From NCBI RefSeq assembly GCF_019880545.1, contig NZ_JAINVW010000001.1, positions 682,001 through 746,000 on the forward strand: a stretch of DNA of 64,000 nucleotides. The letters are read 5' to 3'. The stretch comes from Flagellimonas meishanensis. GTDB lineage: Bacteria; Bacteroidota; Bacteroidia; Flavobacteriales; Flavobacteriaceae. Position numbers and translations under genes: made by a program. Below are positions 43,542 through 52,490 of the stretch, piece by piece (the stretch's first letter is position 1; each line of letters starts with the position of its first letter). The notes under the pieces are model-generated. The model searched no databases. It saw nothing but the letters and a program-made list of their open reading frames with translations, and had not been told where the DNA came from.

Positions 43542-46100
43542 TTGATTTTGAAGCTTCGGAAATTTCTTTTTATCGCAACCGCTTTTGTTGGGCTGTTTTT
43601 TAGTTCCTGTTCCACGCAAAAAGACGGTTTTGTCAATCGCAATTGGCATGCCCTGAACACCAAGTACAACACCTTGTACAATGGCAACATTGCTTTTGAA
43701 CAGGGCCGTGAGGAATTGAATGCTACATACCGTGATGATTTTTGGGAAATATTGCCCGTGGAACGGCTTCAGGTGTCCAACGAAATCAAATTGGATTCCG
43801 AGGACAACAATCCCAACTTTATCCGGGCCGAGGAGAAGGCCACAAAGGCCATCCAAAAGCATAGCATGGACATAAAGGACGAGGAGCGCAACCCCCAGAC
43901 GGACGAGGCTTTTCTGCTTTTGGGCAAAGCCCGCTACTTTGATGAGCGCTACATACCTGCACTTGAGGCTTTTAACTATATCCTTCGAAAGTATGCGGAG
44001 AGCAACAAGCTGAACGAGGCCACCATTTGGCGGGAAAAAACCAATATGCGGCTGGATAATCCAGAGGTTGCCATTAAAAACCTTAAGCGACTTTTTAAAT
44101 ATGAGTCACTGAAAAAACAGGAATATGCGGATGCCAATGCTGTTTTGGCGCAGTGCTATATCAACCTCAATGCTCCGGACACCGCCATCCAAAAACTTAA
44201 GATAGCCCAAGCCTACACAAAAAAGAATGCTGAAAAGGGAAGGTACCTGTTCATCATTGGGCAACTGTACAATCAATTGGGGCATAGGGACAGTGCCAAT
44301 TATGCCTTTGATAAGGTCATTGACTTAAATCGAAAATCTCCTAGGGTTTACATGGTGAATGCCCATTTGAAAAAAATCCAGAATACGGAGCTTACCGACA
44401 CCAACAGGGAAGCGATGTTGGAATACCTAACCGATTTGGAGGAAAACAGGGAAAACCGGCCCTTTTTGGATAAGATTTATAGGGAAATAGCACAGTTTCA
44501 TTTAATGAACCAATCCGACAGCCTAGCGTTGGTTTATTATAACAGATCCTTAAGGGCAACCCAGGGCGAACGTAAACTAAATGCCCTCAATTACGAAAGC
44601 CTAGCAGAATATTATTTTGAAGAGGATGCCTATAAAACCGCAGGGGCCTACTACGATAGCACGCTTACCAACCTTACCGAAAACACGAAAACATATAGGA
44701 GCATAAAGAAGAAACTCGACAATTTGGAAGATGTGATCCAATATGAGGATGTGGTACAATATGCGGACAGTGTTATCACCCTATATGAAATGCCAGAGGC
44801 CGAGCGCACAGCCTATTTTGAGGACTACATAGCTGAGTTGAAAAGAAAGGAAGAGGCAGCCGCGGAAGAGGAATTGAAACGCACCACGGCCGGTTTCGCA
44901 ACCTTTGCCCAGAGCAAGGGCGGCAAGGAGAACCAGGGCAAGTTCTATTTCTATAACATTACCAGCCTGGGTTATGGAAAGAATGACTTTAAAACCCGAT
45001 GGGGAAGTAGGGCTTTGGAGGATGATTGGCGTTGGAGCAACAAGAACAAGATCTTGATTTCCGAGGCCACTGGAGAAGAAGTGGCCGGCACGGTACAGGC
45101 CAAACAAATCACCGAAGACCAAAAATACTCCATCGATTTTTATCTGGAACAGGTACCCACAGAAGTTTCCGTGATCGACAGTTTAAGGGCAGAACGAAAT
45201 TTTGCCAATTATCAGCTTGGACTTATATATAAGGAAAAATTCAAGGACAACCTTTTGGCAGCGGCCAAACTGGAACGGGTTTTGGCATCCGATCCCGAAG
45301 AGCGGTTGATTTTGCCCTCCAAATACAACCTATTCAAAATTTATGAAGAATCGGGGAGTGCACTGGCGCAGAACATGAGACAGGACATCATCAGAAACCA
45401 TCCTGATACCCGCTACGCTGAAATTCTTTTGAACCCACAGGCCGTATTGGAGGGAAACACGGACAGCCCCGATGCGCGATACGTGGCGCTTTACAAATTG
45501 TATGAACAACAGGAATATCTCCAGGTCATTACCCAGGCAGAGGCCTATATCAGCAAATTTACCGGAGACCCCATCGTGCCAAAGTTCGAAATGCTGAAAG
45601 CCAATGCCATAGGCCGGCTTCAAGGGTTTGAGGCTTTCAAGGAGGCCCTCAATTACGTGGCCTTGACCTATCCCAACAATCCCGAGGGCAAAAAGGCGGA
45701 GGACATGGTGGCCAACCAATTGCCAAAATTACAGGCAACCGATTTTTCAATTGAAACCGGAACCTCCGGCACTGGAAATTGGAAAGTGGTGTTCCCGTTT
45801 AAAATAAGGGACAACGAAAAAGCGTTACTATTGAAAGAACGGTTGGTGGAAGTGCTGGATGATCTGAACTACAAAAATTCGGTTTCAAAGGATATTTACA
45901 ATCTGGAAGACCAATTTGTGGTGGTACACGGATTTAGATCCAGGGATTTTGCCCTGGGCTTTGCGGAGCTCATAAAAAACAATAGGGACTACCGCATCAA
46001 AGATGAGAATTTTGTAGTTTTATCCAACAATTATAAAATCATTCAAGTACACAAAAACCTAGACACGTACAAAGCACAAATTTTAACCCCAAAACCCTAG
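43542..46100 (+). CDS. PorW/SprE-type lipoprotein of the type IX secretion system
   Basis: 852 residues with a lipoprotein signal (KFLFIATAFVGLFFSSC, Cys at residue 23). TPR repeats fill roughly residues 100-390 (ADANAVLAQCYINLNAP, YLFIIGQLYNQLGHRDSA) and 570-720. Flavobacterial SprE and Porphyromonas PorW are periplasmic TPR lipoproteins needed for gliding and T9SS protein export. Start is TTG: 43542 or, giving MKLRKFLF, 43548. bactofilin follows after 7 bases. The rest of the T9SS is not in the window. Confidence 0.88.
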   Translation: MILKLRKFLFIATAFVGLFFSSCSTQKDGFVNRNWHALNTKYNTLYNGNIAFEQGREELNATYRDDFWEILPVERLQVSNEIKLDSEDNNPNFIRAEEKATKAIQKHSMDIKDEERNPQTDEAFLLLGKARYFDERYIPALEAFNYILRKYAESNKLNEATIWREKTNMRLDNPEVAIKNLKRLFKYESLKKQEYADANAVLAQCYINLNAPDTAIQKLKIAQAYTKKNAEKGRYLFIIGQLYNQLGHRDSANYAFDKVIDLNRKSPRVYMVNAHLKKIQNTELTDTNREAMLEYLTDLEENRENRPFLDKIYREIAQFHLMNQSDSLALVYYNRSLRATQGERKLNALNYESLAEYYFEEDAYKTAGAYYDSTLTNLTENTKTYRSIKKKLDNLEDVIQYEDVVQYADSVITLYEMPEAERTAYFEDYIAELKRKEEAAAEEELKRTTAGFATFAQSKGGKENQGKFYFYNITSLGYGKNDFKTRWGSRALEDDWRWSNKNKILISEATGEEVAGTVQAKQITEDQKYSIDFYLEQVPTEVSVIDSLRAERNFANYQLGLIYKEKFKDNLLAAAKLERVLASDPEERLILPSKYNLFKIYEESGSALAQNMRQDIIRNHPDTRYAEILLNPQAVLEGNTDSPDARYVALYKLYEQQEYLQVITQAEAYISKFTGDPIVPKFEMLKANAIGRLQGFEAFKEALNYVALTYPNNPEGKKAEDMVANQLPKLQATDFSIETGTSGTGNWKVVFPFKIRDNEKALLLKERLVEVLDDLNYKNSVSKDIYNLEDQFVVVHGFRSRDFALGFAELIKNNRDYRIKDENFVVLSNNYKIIQVHKNLDTYKAQILTPKP

Positions 46101-46107
46101 AACACAA

Positions 46108-46542
46108 ATGTTTTCTGACAACAAAAAACCTCGACCTATGAACGAATTTGGAGGACAACCCAACAGAATTGAAAAGAACACCAAGATAAAAGGAGACATC
46201 ACTTCCGAAGCCGATTTCAGAATTGATGGAAAATTGGAAGGCAATGTAAAGACATCCGGAAAAGTAGTCATTGGCAAAGATGGCTACATCAAGGGCAAAG
46301 TGGAATGCGTAAATTCCGATATTGAAGGAAAGTTCAACGGAGAGCTCATTGTAAAGGACCTGCTCTCGCTGAAGGCATCGGCGGTTATTGAGGGCACCGT
46401 TAGCGTGACCAAACTGGCCGTTGAGCCCGGAGCCACGTTCAATGCCTCCTGCACCATGGGCAAAGGCGCCATTGCACCTTCACCCGGCGTAGCACCAAAA
46501 TTGGAGCCGACCAAAACCAATGAACCCGCAAAAATCTCCTAA
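46108..46542 (+). CDS. Bactofilin (polymer-forming cytoskeletal protein)
   Basis: 144 residues. The core is the right-handed beta-helix of bactofilins: repeated short strands such as GDITSEADFRIDGKLEGNV, GKVVIGKDGYIKGKVEC and SDIEGKFNGELIVKDLLSL, followed by a Pro/Thr-rich tail. It likely assembles a non-nucleotide filament scaffold at the membrane. Start ATG at 46108; an internal ATG at 46138 is also possible. Its 3' end overlaps the atpZ start. Confidence 0.92.
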   Translation: MFSDNKKPRPMNEFGGQPNRIEKNTKIKGDITSEADFRIDGKLEGNVKTSGKVVIGKDGYIKGKVECVNSDIEGKFNGELIVKDLLSLKASAVIEGTVSVTKLAVEPGATFNASCTMGKGAIAPSPGVAPKLEPTKTNEPAKIS

Positions 46543-46747
46543 AAAGGAAAAGTTTAAAAACGCAGCCATACTCACCGGCATCGCCTTTGAGATGGGTATC
46601 ATAATCTATTTGTCCGTACAAGGCGGCAAATGGTTGGATGCCCAATATGAAAATGAGAAAAATATTTTCACCGTTATTGCCACGCTTGCGGGAGTGGCAA
46701 TTTCAATTTGGCTAGTTTTGCAACAGTTGAAAAGGATTAAATACTGA
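46520..46747 (+). CDS. AtpZ/AtpI family protein
   Basis: 75 residues with two membrane segments: AILTGIAFEMGIIIYLSVQGG and TVIATLAGVAISIWLVLQQL. AtpZ proteins associate with F1Fo ATP synthase assembly and Mg transport. Its start lies inside the bactofilin 3' end and its stop overlaps the next start, so the run from porW to atpG is compact. Confidence 0.85.
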   Translation: MNPQKSPKKEKFKNAAILTGIAFEMGIIIYLSVQGGKWLDAQYENEKNIFTVIATLAGVAISIWLVLQQLKRIKY

Positions 46748-47163
46748 TGACAAAACTAAATCTGACCGCCAAGTTCTTGCTGCTATTGGATGCTTCATTA
46801 CTTGTTTCATTTGCGGTCCACTTGTTCATTTTATATATGCGGGGAAATCCGCTTTTCGACAATTTGATCATTCAGTCCTACGTGGTCAATGGGTTTTTGG
46901 CCGCACTCATTTTTGTGCTGTTGTATCGTTTTCGGGAGCGGTTCAGAAATCAAATAGGCTTTTTGTTTATGTCGGGAAGCTTTGTAAAGTTTGTGGTTTT
47001 CTTTCTTCTTTTTTATCCTACCTACAAGCAAGATGGCGAACTTTCCAAACTGGAATTTGCAGCATTTTTTGTCCCCTATGCGCTCGCACTTTTTTGGGAG
47101 ACTTATTTCGTGTCCAAACTAATGAAAATCATGGAGCAAAAGGACAGGGAAAAGCAGCCCTAA
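46747..47163 (+). CDS. AtpI-like membrane protein (DUF6168-type)
   Basis: 138 residues with four hydrophobic segments (LLLLDASLLVSFAVHLFIL, GFLAALIFVLLY, FVKFVVFFLLF, FVPYALALFWETYFV). It occupies the position of atpI upstream of atpB; I associate it with the flavobacterial DUF6168 family (from memory). It may help assemble the c-ring. It has no motif of its own and is identified by position and topology. Confidence 0.65.
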   Translation: MTKLNLTAKFLLLLDASLLVSFAVHLFILYMRGNPLFDNLIIQSYVVNGFLAALIFVLLYRFRERFRNQIGFLFMSGSFVKFVVFFLLFYPTYKQDGELSKLEFAAFFVPYALALFWETYFVSKLMKIMEQKDREKQP

Positions 47164-47191
47164 GATCCTTTAAAATAAAAGTTTGAAAGCT

Positions 47192-47222
47192 TTTTTCTTT
47201 TTAAGAGAATGGCTTACATTTG
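47192..47222 (+). promoter_or_regulatory. Bacteroidota promoter for the atp operon
   Basis: TTTG (47192-47195), 19-base spacer, TACATTTG (47215-47222): a full match to the TTTG-N19-TAnnTTTG promoter pattern, 35 bases upstream of the atpB ATG at 47258. It probably drives the ATP synthase genes separately from porW-atpI. Confidence 0.7.
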
Positions 47223-47257
47223 CACCGATTTTCAGAGACCGATATTTTTTGAGCGAA

Positions 47258-48391
47258 ATGCGAAAAACTTTATTTACCAGATTTCTGCTTGTTATGATGC
47301 TTTGTGTTGGCCCGTTCGCTTTTCCGGCTGAAAAGGAAAACGAGCAGCATGGAGAGCAAGGTAAGGACCTAAAAACAGAAATTAAGGAATACATCTCCCA
47401 CCACCTTCAGGATTCCCATGATTTTTCCTTGTTTTCCTACACCAAGGACAATGGTGAGCATGTTTATGTTGGATTCCCATTGCCAGTAATTTTGTGGGAT
47501 AATGGGCTAAAAGTATTTTCCTCCTCCCAATTTCATCACGGTGAGACCTTGGCCGAGGTTGATGGGCAACATTATAAACTTTACCATTCCAAGATATATA
47601 AAACAGATGCCGAGGGCACTATCAATTATGATGAAGACCATCATCCGACCAATGCAAAACCCTTGGATTTCTCCATCACCAAAAACGTGGTAATGATTTT
47701 TATCACAGGTTTGTTGATGTTCTGGTTGTTTTCGAGCTTGGCGAGATCTTATGCCAAGAACAACGGTGTTCCAACAGGAGTGGGCCGTTTCTTTGAGCCC
47801 ATAGTCCTATATATTAGGGATGACATCGCCAGGCCCAATATCGGAGAAAAAAGATATAAAAAGTACATGCCGTTCCTATTGACCATATTCTTCTTTATAT
47901 GGTTCTTGAACATGTTTGGGATGACACCGCTTGGCATCAATGTGACTGGAAATATTGCCATCACAACAGCGCTGGCCATCCTTACTTTTGTTATTACCAA
48001 TTTCACGGGAACCAAAGACTACTGGATGCACCAGTTCAATCCATTGGGCGATTCGTTGCCATGGTACGGAAAAATACCTTTATATATAATATTGGTGCCC
48101 ATTGAGATGTTGGGATTGATCATCAAGCCTTTTTCCCTGTTGATTCGTTTGTACGCAAACATGCAGGCGGGCCACATCGTTATCGGAAGTTTGATTGGGC
48201 TGATGTTCATTTTCAAGAGCTGGATTGGAAGCCCATTATCATTTGGACTGGCTTTTGCCATTATGCTGATTGAAGTTCTTGTAGCTCTGCTGCAAGCATA
48301 TATTTTCACCATGTTGAGTGCACTGTACTTCGGATTTGCCTCTGAGGAACACGAGCACGACCATGAGCACGAGGCAGAGATTGCCCATTAA
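47258..48391 (+). CDS. atpB: F1Fo ATP synthase subunit a, with long N-terminal extension
   Basis: 377 residues from the ATG at 47258, which lies after the promoter; the frame extends to 47183 but that start would overlap the -33 element. A signal-like hydrophobic N-terminus (FTRFLLVMMLCVGPFAFP) precedes about 125 residues of extracytoplasmic, His-rich sequence. The conserved membrane core follows, with the proton-channel segment LIRLYANMQAGHIVIGSLIGL carrying the essential Arg. The C-terminus is HEHDHEHEAEIAH. The N-terminal extension is typical of Bacteroidota AtpB. First gene of atpBEFHAG. Confidence 0.95.
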   Translation: MRKTLFTRFLLVMMLCVGPFAFPAEKENEQHGEQGKDLKTEIKEYISHHLQDSHDFSLFSYTKDNGEHVYVGFPLPVILWDNGLKVFSSSQFHHGETLAEVDGQHYKLYHSKIYKTDAEGTINYDEDHHPTNAKPLDFSITKNVVMIFITGLLMFWLFSSLARSYAKNNGVPTGVGRFFEPIVLYIRDDIARPNIGEKRYKKYMPFLLTIFFFIWFLNMFGMTPLGINVTGNIAITTALAILTFVITNFTGTKDYWMHQFNPLGDSLPWYGKIPLYIILVPIEMLGLIIKPFSLLIRLYANMQAGHIVIGSLIGLMFIFKSWIGSPLSFGLAFAIMLIEVLVALLQAYIFTMLSALYFGFASEEHEHDHEHEAEIAH

Positions 48392-48397
48392 CAAGAA

Positions 48398-48424
48398 TGT
48401 CATTTCTGCGAAAGCAGGAATCCA
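48398..48424. repeat. REP-like repeat between atpB and atpE
   Basis: GTCATTTCTGCGAAAGCAGGAATCC: a short CTGC/GCAG hairpin inside a conserved element. A close relative, GTCATTCCTGTGAAAACAGGAATCC, occurs between atpA and atpG (51428-51487). Confidence 0.6.
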
Positions 48425-48458
48425 AATAGTGAATATTTAATTTTTAAACTAGATAGAT

Positions 48459-48650
48459 ATGGAAATTCCAGTAATGGTAGGTGCAGGTTTGGTAGTTATC
48501 GGTGTTGGTCTTGGTATTGGTAGAATCGGTGGTTCTGCTATGGAGGCCATTGCCCGTCAGCCTGAAGCTTACGGAAAAATCCAAACAGCGATGTTGATTG
48601 CAGCAGCGTTGATTGAAGGTATTGGTTTTGCTGCACTTTTTGCGGTATAA
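48459..48650 (+). CDS. atpE: F1Fo ATP synthase subunit c
   Basis: 63 residues, two membrane helices joined by the polar RQPE loop; the second helix LIAAALIEGIGFAAL contains the proton-binding Glu. The loop sequence RIGGSAMEAIARQPEAYGKIQ matches the family. No extra sodium-binding pattern (the Gln and Ser ligands of Na-type c-rings) was noticed. A 9-bp-arm hairpin follows in the gap before atpF. Confidence 0.96.
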   Translation: MEIPVMVGAGLVVIGVGLGIGRIGGSAMEAIARQPEAYGKIQTAMLIAAALIEGIGFAALFAV

Positions 48651-48671
48651 TCAAAACATGTAAAAACGAAA

Positions 48672-48694
48672 GGCTGCAACGGTTGGTTGCAGCC
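48672..48694 (+). terminator. Hairpin between atpE and atpF
   Basis: GGCTGCAAC-GGTTG-GTTGCAGCC, perfect 9-base arms with a 5-base loop, 22 bases after the atpE stop. It lacks a T-run, so it is not a full terminator; it may stabilise the 3' end of the atpE message, which must be translated most. Confidence 0.5.
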
Positions 48695-48733
48695 CTAGTT
48701 TCAGTTTAAAGATTGAAGAAATAAATACAGAAT

Positions 48734-49234
48734 ATGGAAAAGTTATTGGAAGAGTTTTCGTTGGGATTGTTTTTCTGGCAGACCCTTTTGTTCGTGTTGT
48801 TGTTGCTCTTGCTTTACAAGTATGCATGGAAACCTATTCTTAATGCAGTCAACGATCGCGAGGAAGGCATCAAAAATGCTTTGGATGCCGCCGAGGCTGC
48901 CAAAAAGGAAATGCAGAATGTCACTGCCGATAGCGAAAAATTACTGAAAGAGGCCAGGGCCGAACGTGATGCCTTGTTGAAGGAAGCACGTGAAATCAAG
49001 GAAGGGATCATCTCCGAAGCCAAGGAACAGTCCAAGATAGAAGGGGACAAAATAATAAAGCAGGCCCAAGCCGCAATAGAAAGTGAAAAGAAAGCTGCCG
49101 TTGCCGATATCAAGGCACAAGTGGCCAACCTTTCCTTGGATATAGCGGAGAAAGTGATCAAAGAAGAGTTGTCCGACAAGAAAAAGCAGCAGAAGTTGGT
49201 AGAGGACATGTTGGGAGATATCAAACTGAACTAG
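48734..49234 (+). CDS. atpF: F1Fo ATP synthase subunit b
   Basis: 166 residues: one N-terminal membrane helix (SLGLFFWQTLLFVLLLLLLYKYAW) and a long, highly charged coiled-coil (DAAEAAKKEMQNVTADSEK onward) ending in the delta-binding region. Peripheral stalk of the ATP synthase. atpH starts 6 bases after the stop. Confidence 0.96.
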   Translation: MEKLLEEFSLGLFFWQTLLFVLLLLLLYKYAWKPILNAVNDREEGIKNALDAAEAAKKEMQNVTADSEKLLKEARAERDALLKEAREIKEGIISEAKEQSKIEGDKIIKQAQAAIESEKKAAVADIKAQVANLSLDIAEKVIKEELSDKKKQQKLVEDMLGDIKLN

Positions 49235-49240
49235 TATTAG

Positions 49241-49780
49241 ATGAACCAGAACAGGGCAGCAGTACGCTACGCAAAAGCAACTTTGGATTTCGCCATAGAG
49301 AAGAAAGCGGCAGAAGCCGTTGAAAACGATATGCGCAATATTGCCAAAACAATTTCCGAAAGCGGCGAGTTGCAAAATCTTTTGGACAGTCCGGTCATAA
49401 AAGGGGAGTCAAAGAAAAATGCACTCCAGGAGATCTTTAAGGGATCCAACGAGATTACCAAAGGGCTCATCAACACCTTGACCGACAACAAAAGAATTGC
49501 AATGTTGCAGGAAGTGGCCTATAAATACATTATTCTACACGAGAAGATAAAAGGCGAGGATGTGGCTTATGTTACCACGGCCGTTCCCTTGACCGCCGAT
49601 CTTGAAAAGAAAATATTGGCCCAAGTGACAAAGCTTACGGGAAATAAGGTCACAGTGGAGAACAAAGTCGATGAAAGCATTATAGGAGGATTCGTGCTGC
49701 GGGTTGGGGATCTACAGTATGATGCCAGCATCGCGAACAAATTGAAAGGATTACAAAGAGAATTTACAAATAGTCTATAA
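49241..49780 (+). CDS. atpH: F1Fo ATP synthase subunit delta
   Basis: 179 residues. N-terminal helical domain (RYAKATLDFAIEKKAAEAVENDM) that caps F1, and a C-terminal VENKVDESIIGGFVLRVGDLQYDAS region, the OSCP signature (IIGGFVLRVGDxQYDxS). Links the b-stalk to the alpha subunits. A 55-base gap precedes atpA. Confidence 0.95.
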   Translation: MNQNRAAVRYAKATLDFAIEKKAAEAVENDMRNIAKTISESGELQNLLDSPVIKGESKKNALQEIFKGSNEITKGLINTLTDNKRIAMLQEVAYKYIILHEKIKGEDVAYVTTAVPLTADLEKKILAQVTKLTGNKVTVENKVDESIIGGFVLRVGDLQYDASIANKLKGLQREFTNSL

Positions 49781-49835
49781 ATAAAGGACTTGGGATGGCT
49801 AACATCTTGGGTCTAACTTCTTATATCTAAATAAA

Positions 49836-51416
49836 ATGGCAGGAGTAAAAGCCGCTGAGGTATCAGCAATATTGAAAAAGCAATTATCTGGGTTCGAAGC
49901 CACCGCTACTTTGGACGAAGTGGGAACCGTGTTACAAGTTGGGGACGGTATTGCCCGTATTTACGGACTTTCCAATGCCCAATATGGAGAATTAGTGGAG
50001 TTTGAAGGCGGAATGCAAGGTATTGTACTGAACCTGGAAGAAGATAATGTTGGTGTGGTATTGTTGGGTGCATCCAAGGAAATTATGGAAGGTGCCACAG
50101 TAAAAAGGACGCAGCGCATCGCATCCATCAATGTGGGTGAAGGTATCGTTGGCCGGGTTGTGGATACCTTGGGAACTCCAATTGACGGCAAAGGCCCCAT
50201 CTCTGGCAAAACCTATGAGATGCCGTTGGAGCGCAAGGCGCCCGGGGTAATCTACCGTCAACCGGTAAACGAACCGTTGCAGACTGGGGTAAAAGCCATC
50301 GACGCTATGATCCCTGTTGGTAGAGGACAGCGTGAGCTTGTCATCGGTGACCGTCAAACAGGAAAGACCACGGTTTGCATCGACACCATCATCAACCAAA
50401 AAGAATTTTACGATGCCGGTGAGCCTGTATACTGCATCTATGTTGCCATAGGTCAAAAAGCATCTACAGTGGCCGGAATCGCCAAGATATTGGAAGACAA
50501 GGGAGCCTTGGCCTATACCACTATTGTGGCTGCCAACGCATCCGATCCTGCACCCATGCAGGTGTATGCTCCTTTTGCAGGTGCCGCAATTGGTGAATAT
50601 TTCAGGGATACAGGTCGTCCAGCATTGATCATTTATGATGATTTGTCAAAACAGGCGGTTGCCTACCGTGAGGTGTCCTTGTTGTTGAGAAGACCTCCAG
50701 GTCGTGAAGCTTACCCGGGAGACGTTTTCTATCTTCACTCAAGATTGTTGGAACGAGCTGCCAAAATCATCAATGATGATAGTGTGGCAAAAAACATGAA
50801 CGATCTTCCGGATGTATTGAAGGACAAAGTGAAAGGAGGCGGGTCCTTGACGGCGCTTCCAATCATCGAAACACAGGCGGGTGACGTATCGGCATATATT
50901 CCGACCAACGTGATTTCCATTACGGACGGACAGATATTCTTGGAGCAGGATTTGTTCAACCAAGGGGTGCGTCCGGCGATCAACGTGGGTATTTCGGTAT
51001 CCCGTGTGGGAGGTTCCGCGCAGATCAAGTCCATGAAGAAAGTAGCAGGTACCTTGAAGTTGGACCAAGCCCAGTTCCGTGAATTGGAAGCTTTTGCCAA
51101 GTTCGGTTCCGATTTGGATGCCGCTACCTTGAACGTCATTGAAAAAGGACGAAGGAATGTGGAGATCTTGAAACAAGGCCAGAACGATCCGTTTACCGTT
51201 GAAGATCAGGTGGCCATCATCTTTGCAGGTTCCAAGAACTTACTTCGTGATGTTCCCGTGGACAAAGTAAAAGAATTTGAAAGGGATTACTTGGAGTTTT
51301 TGGGTGCCAAGCATAGAGATGTTTTGGACGCACTGAAAGCAGGAAAATTGACTGACGAGGTCACCGATACGCTTACTGCTGTTTGTAAAGACCTTTCAGG
51401 AAAGTACAGAGCATAG
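49836..51416 (+). CDS. atpA: F1Fo ATP synthase subunit alpha
   Basis: 526 residues. Walker [45 protein letters not shown] signature spread over residues about 265-300, and the Arg finger [10 protein letters not shown]. Regulatory, non-catalytic nucleotide subunit of the alpha3beta3 hexamer. beta (atpD) is not downstream, a Bacteroidota trait. A repetitive element follows before atpG. Confidence 0.97.
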   Translation: MAGVKAAEVSAILKKQLSGFEATATLDEVGTVLQVGDGIARIYGLSNAQYGELVEFEGGMQGIVLNLEEDNVGVVLLGASKEIMEGATVKRTQRIASINVGEGIVGRVVDTLGTPIDGKGPISGKTYEMPLERKAPGVIYRQPVNEPLQTGVKAIDAMIPVGRGQRELVIGDRQTGKTTVCIDTIINQKEFYDAGEPVYCIYVAIGQKASTVAGIAKILEDKGALAYTTIVAANASDPAPMQVYAPFAGAAIGEYFRDTGRPALIIYDDLSKQAVAYREVSLLLRRPPGREAYPGDVFYLHSRLLERAAKIINDDSVAKNMNDLPDVLKDKVKGGGSLTALPIIETQAGDVSAYIPTNVISITDGQIFLEQDLFNQGVRPAINVGISVSRVGGSAQIKSMKKVAGTLKLDQAQFRELEAFAKFGSDLDAATLNVIEKGRRNVEILKQGQNDPFTVEDQVAIIFAGSKNLLRDVPVDKVKEFERDYLEFLGAKHRDVLDALKAGKLTDEVTDTLTAVCKDLSGKYRA

Positions 51417-51423
51417 CATACAA

Positions 51424-51487
51424 ATTGTCATTCCTGTGAAAACAGGAATCCAAAAACAAAAAGATTCCGCATCGAGTGCGGAATGAC
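51424..51487. repeat. Composite REP-like element between atpA and atpG
   Basis: Outer arms TGTCATTCC/GGAATGACA enclose two small hairpins, CCTGT-gaaa-ACAGG and CCGCA-tcgag-TGCGG. Translated in one minus frame it gives SFCFWIPVFTGMT, a familiar false-ORF signature of this repeat class. It shares its left half with 48398-48424. Confidence 0.75.
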
Positions 51488-51498
51488 AAACGAAAAGA

Positions 51499-52359
51499 AT
51501 GGCAAACTTAAAGGAAATACGGAGCAGAATATCTACGGTTTCTTCAACCATGCAGATAACCAGTGCCATGAAAATGGTATCTGCTGCTAAGTTGAAAAAG
51601 GCCCAGGATGCCATTACGGCCATGCGACCCTATTCGAATAAATTGACAGAATTACTGCAGAACCTGAGTGGTAGCTTGGATGGTGATTCTGGAAGCCAAT
51701 ATGCCAACAATAGGGAAGTGAAAAAGGTGTTGGTGGTTTCCATAACCTCGAACAGAGGACTTTGTGGGGCTTTCAACTCCAACATTATCAAAGAGAGCGT
51801 TTCCCTGTATCATGGCAAATATGGTGGGAAGCAGGTTGATTTTATGACCATCGGCAAAAAGGGCAACGATATTTTAAGAAAGAAGTTCAACATCGTGGGC
51901 AATCATGGAAAGATCTATGATGATTTGACCTTTGATAATGTCGCTGAGATTGCAGAGAATCTGATGCAACGTTTTATAGAAGGAGAATATGACCGTATCG
52001 ATTTGGTCTACAACCGCTTTAAAAATGCTGCTACACAAATTGTGACGACTGAGCAGTTTTTGCCCATTGTTCCCATGGAAGGGGATACCTCAGCTAGCGC
52101 GGATTACATCTTTGAGCCTTCAAAAGAAGAGATTGTGGAACAATTGATTCCAAAATCCTTGAAGACCCAATTGTACAAAGCTATTCGGGACTCTTTTGCC
52201 AGTGAGCACGGTGCACGAATGACGGCCATGCACAAGGCCACGGACAATGCCGGCGAAATGAAGGCACAGTTAACATTGACCTACAACAAGGCACGTCAAG
52301 CAGCCATTACCAACGAGATTTTGGAAATTGTTGGGGGTGCGGAGGCACTGAACAACTAG
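51499..52359 (+). CDS. atpG: F1Fo ATP synthase subunit gamma
   Basis: 286 residues. N-terminal EIRSRISTVSSTMQITSAMKMVSAAKLKK and C-terminal MTAMHKATDNAGEMKAQLTLTYNKARQAAITNEILEIVGGAEAL (in two conserved blocks) are the rotor-shaft coiled-coil ends. Starts 11 bases after the REP element. Last gene of the operon, followed by a strong terminator. Confidence 0.96.
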   Translation: MANLKEIRSRISTVSSTMQITSAMKMVSAAKLKKAQDAITAMRPYSNKLTELLQNLSGSLDGDSGSQYANNREVKKVLVVSITSNRGLCGAFNSNIIKESVSLYHGKYGGKQVDFMTIGKKGNDILRKKFNIVGNHGKIYDDLTFDNVAEIAENLMQRFIEGEYDRIDLVYNRFKNAATQIVTTEQFLPIVPMEGDTSASADYIFEPSKEEIVEQLIPKSLKTQLYKAIRDSFASEHGARMTAMHKATDNAGEMKAQLTLTYNKARQAAITNEILEIVGGAEALNN

Positions 52360-52381
52360 GAATTCCAATATGATATCATGG

Positions 52382-52408
52382 AAAGCCACTTTCAAAGTGG
52401 CTTTTTTT
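52382..52408 (+). terminator. Rho-independent terminator after atpG
   Basis: AAAGCCACTTT-C-AAAGTGGCTTT followed by a T-run; 11-base perfect arms, 22 bases after the atpG stop. Confidence 0.9.
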
Positions 52409-52490
52409 ATTGCCTTATTCGTAGCTAAAAGACTAGCACGTTTTGCGTAACTTGCATTTGCAATAAAGGAAAGTAAAGAACACGCACGCA

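Noticed and set aside
51396..51623. 75-codon minus-strand ORF across the atpA-atpG gap
   Set aside because: Its translation includes SFCFWIPVFTGMT, a signature of translated extragenic repeats; it overlaps the REP-like element and atpG on the opposite strand.
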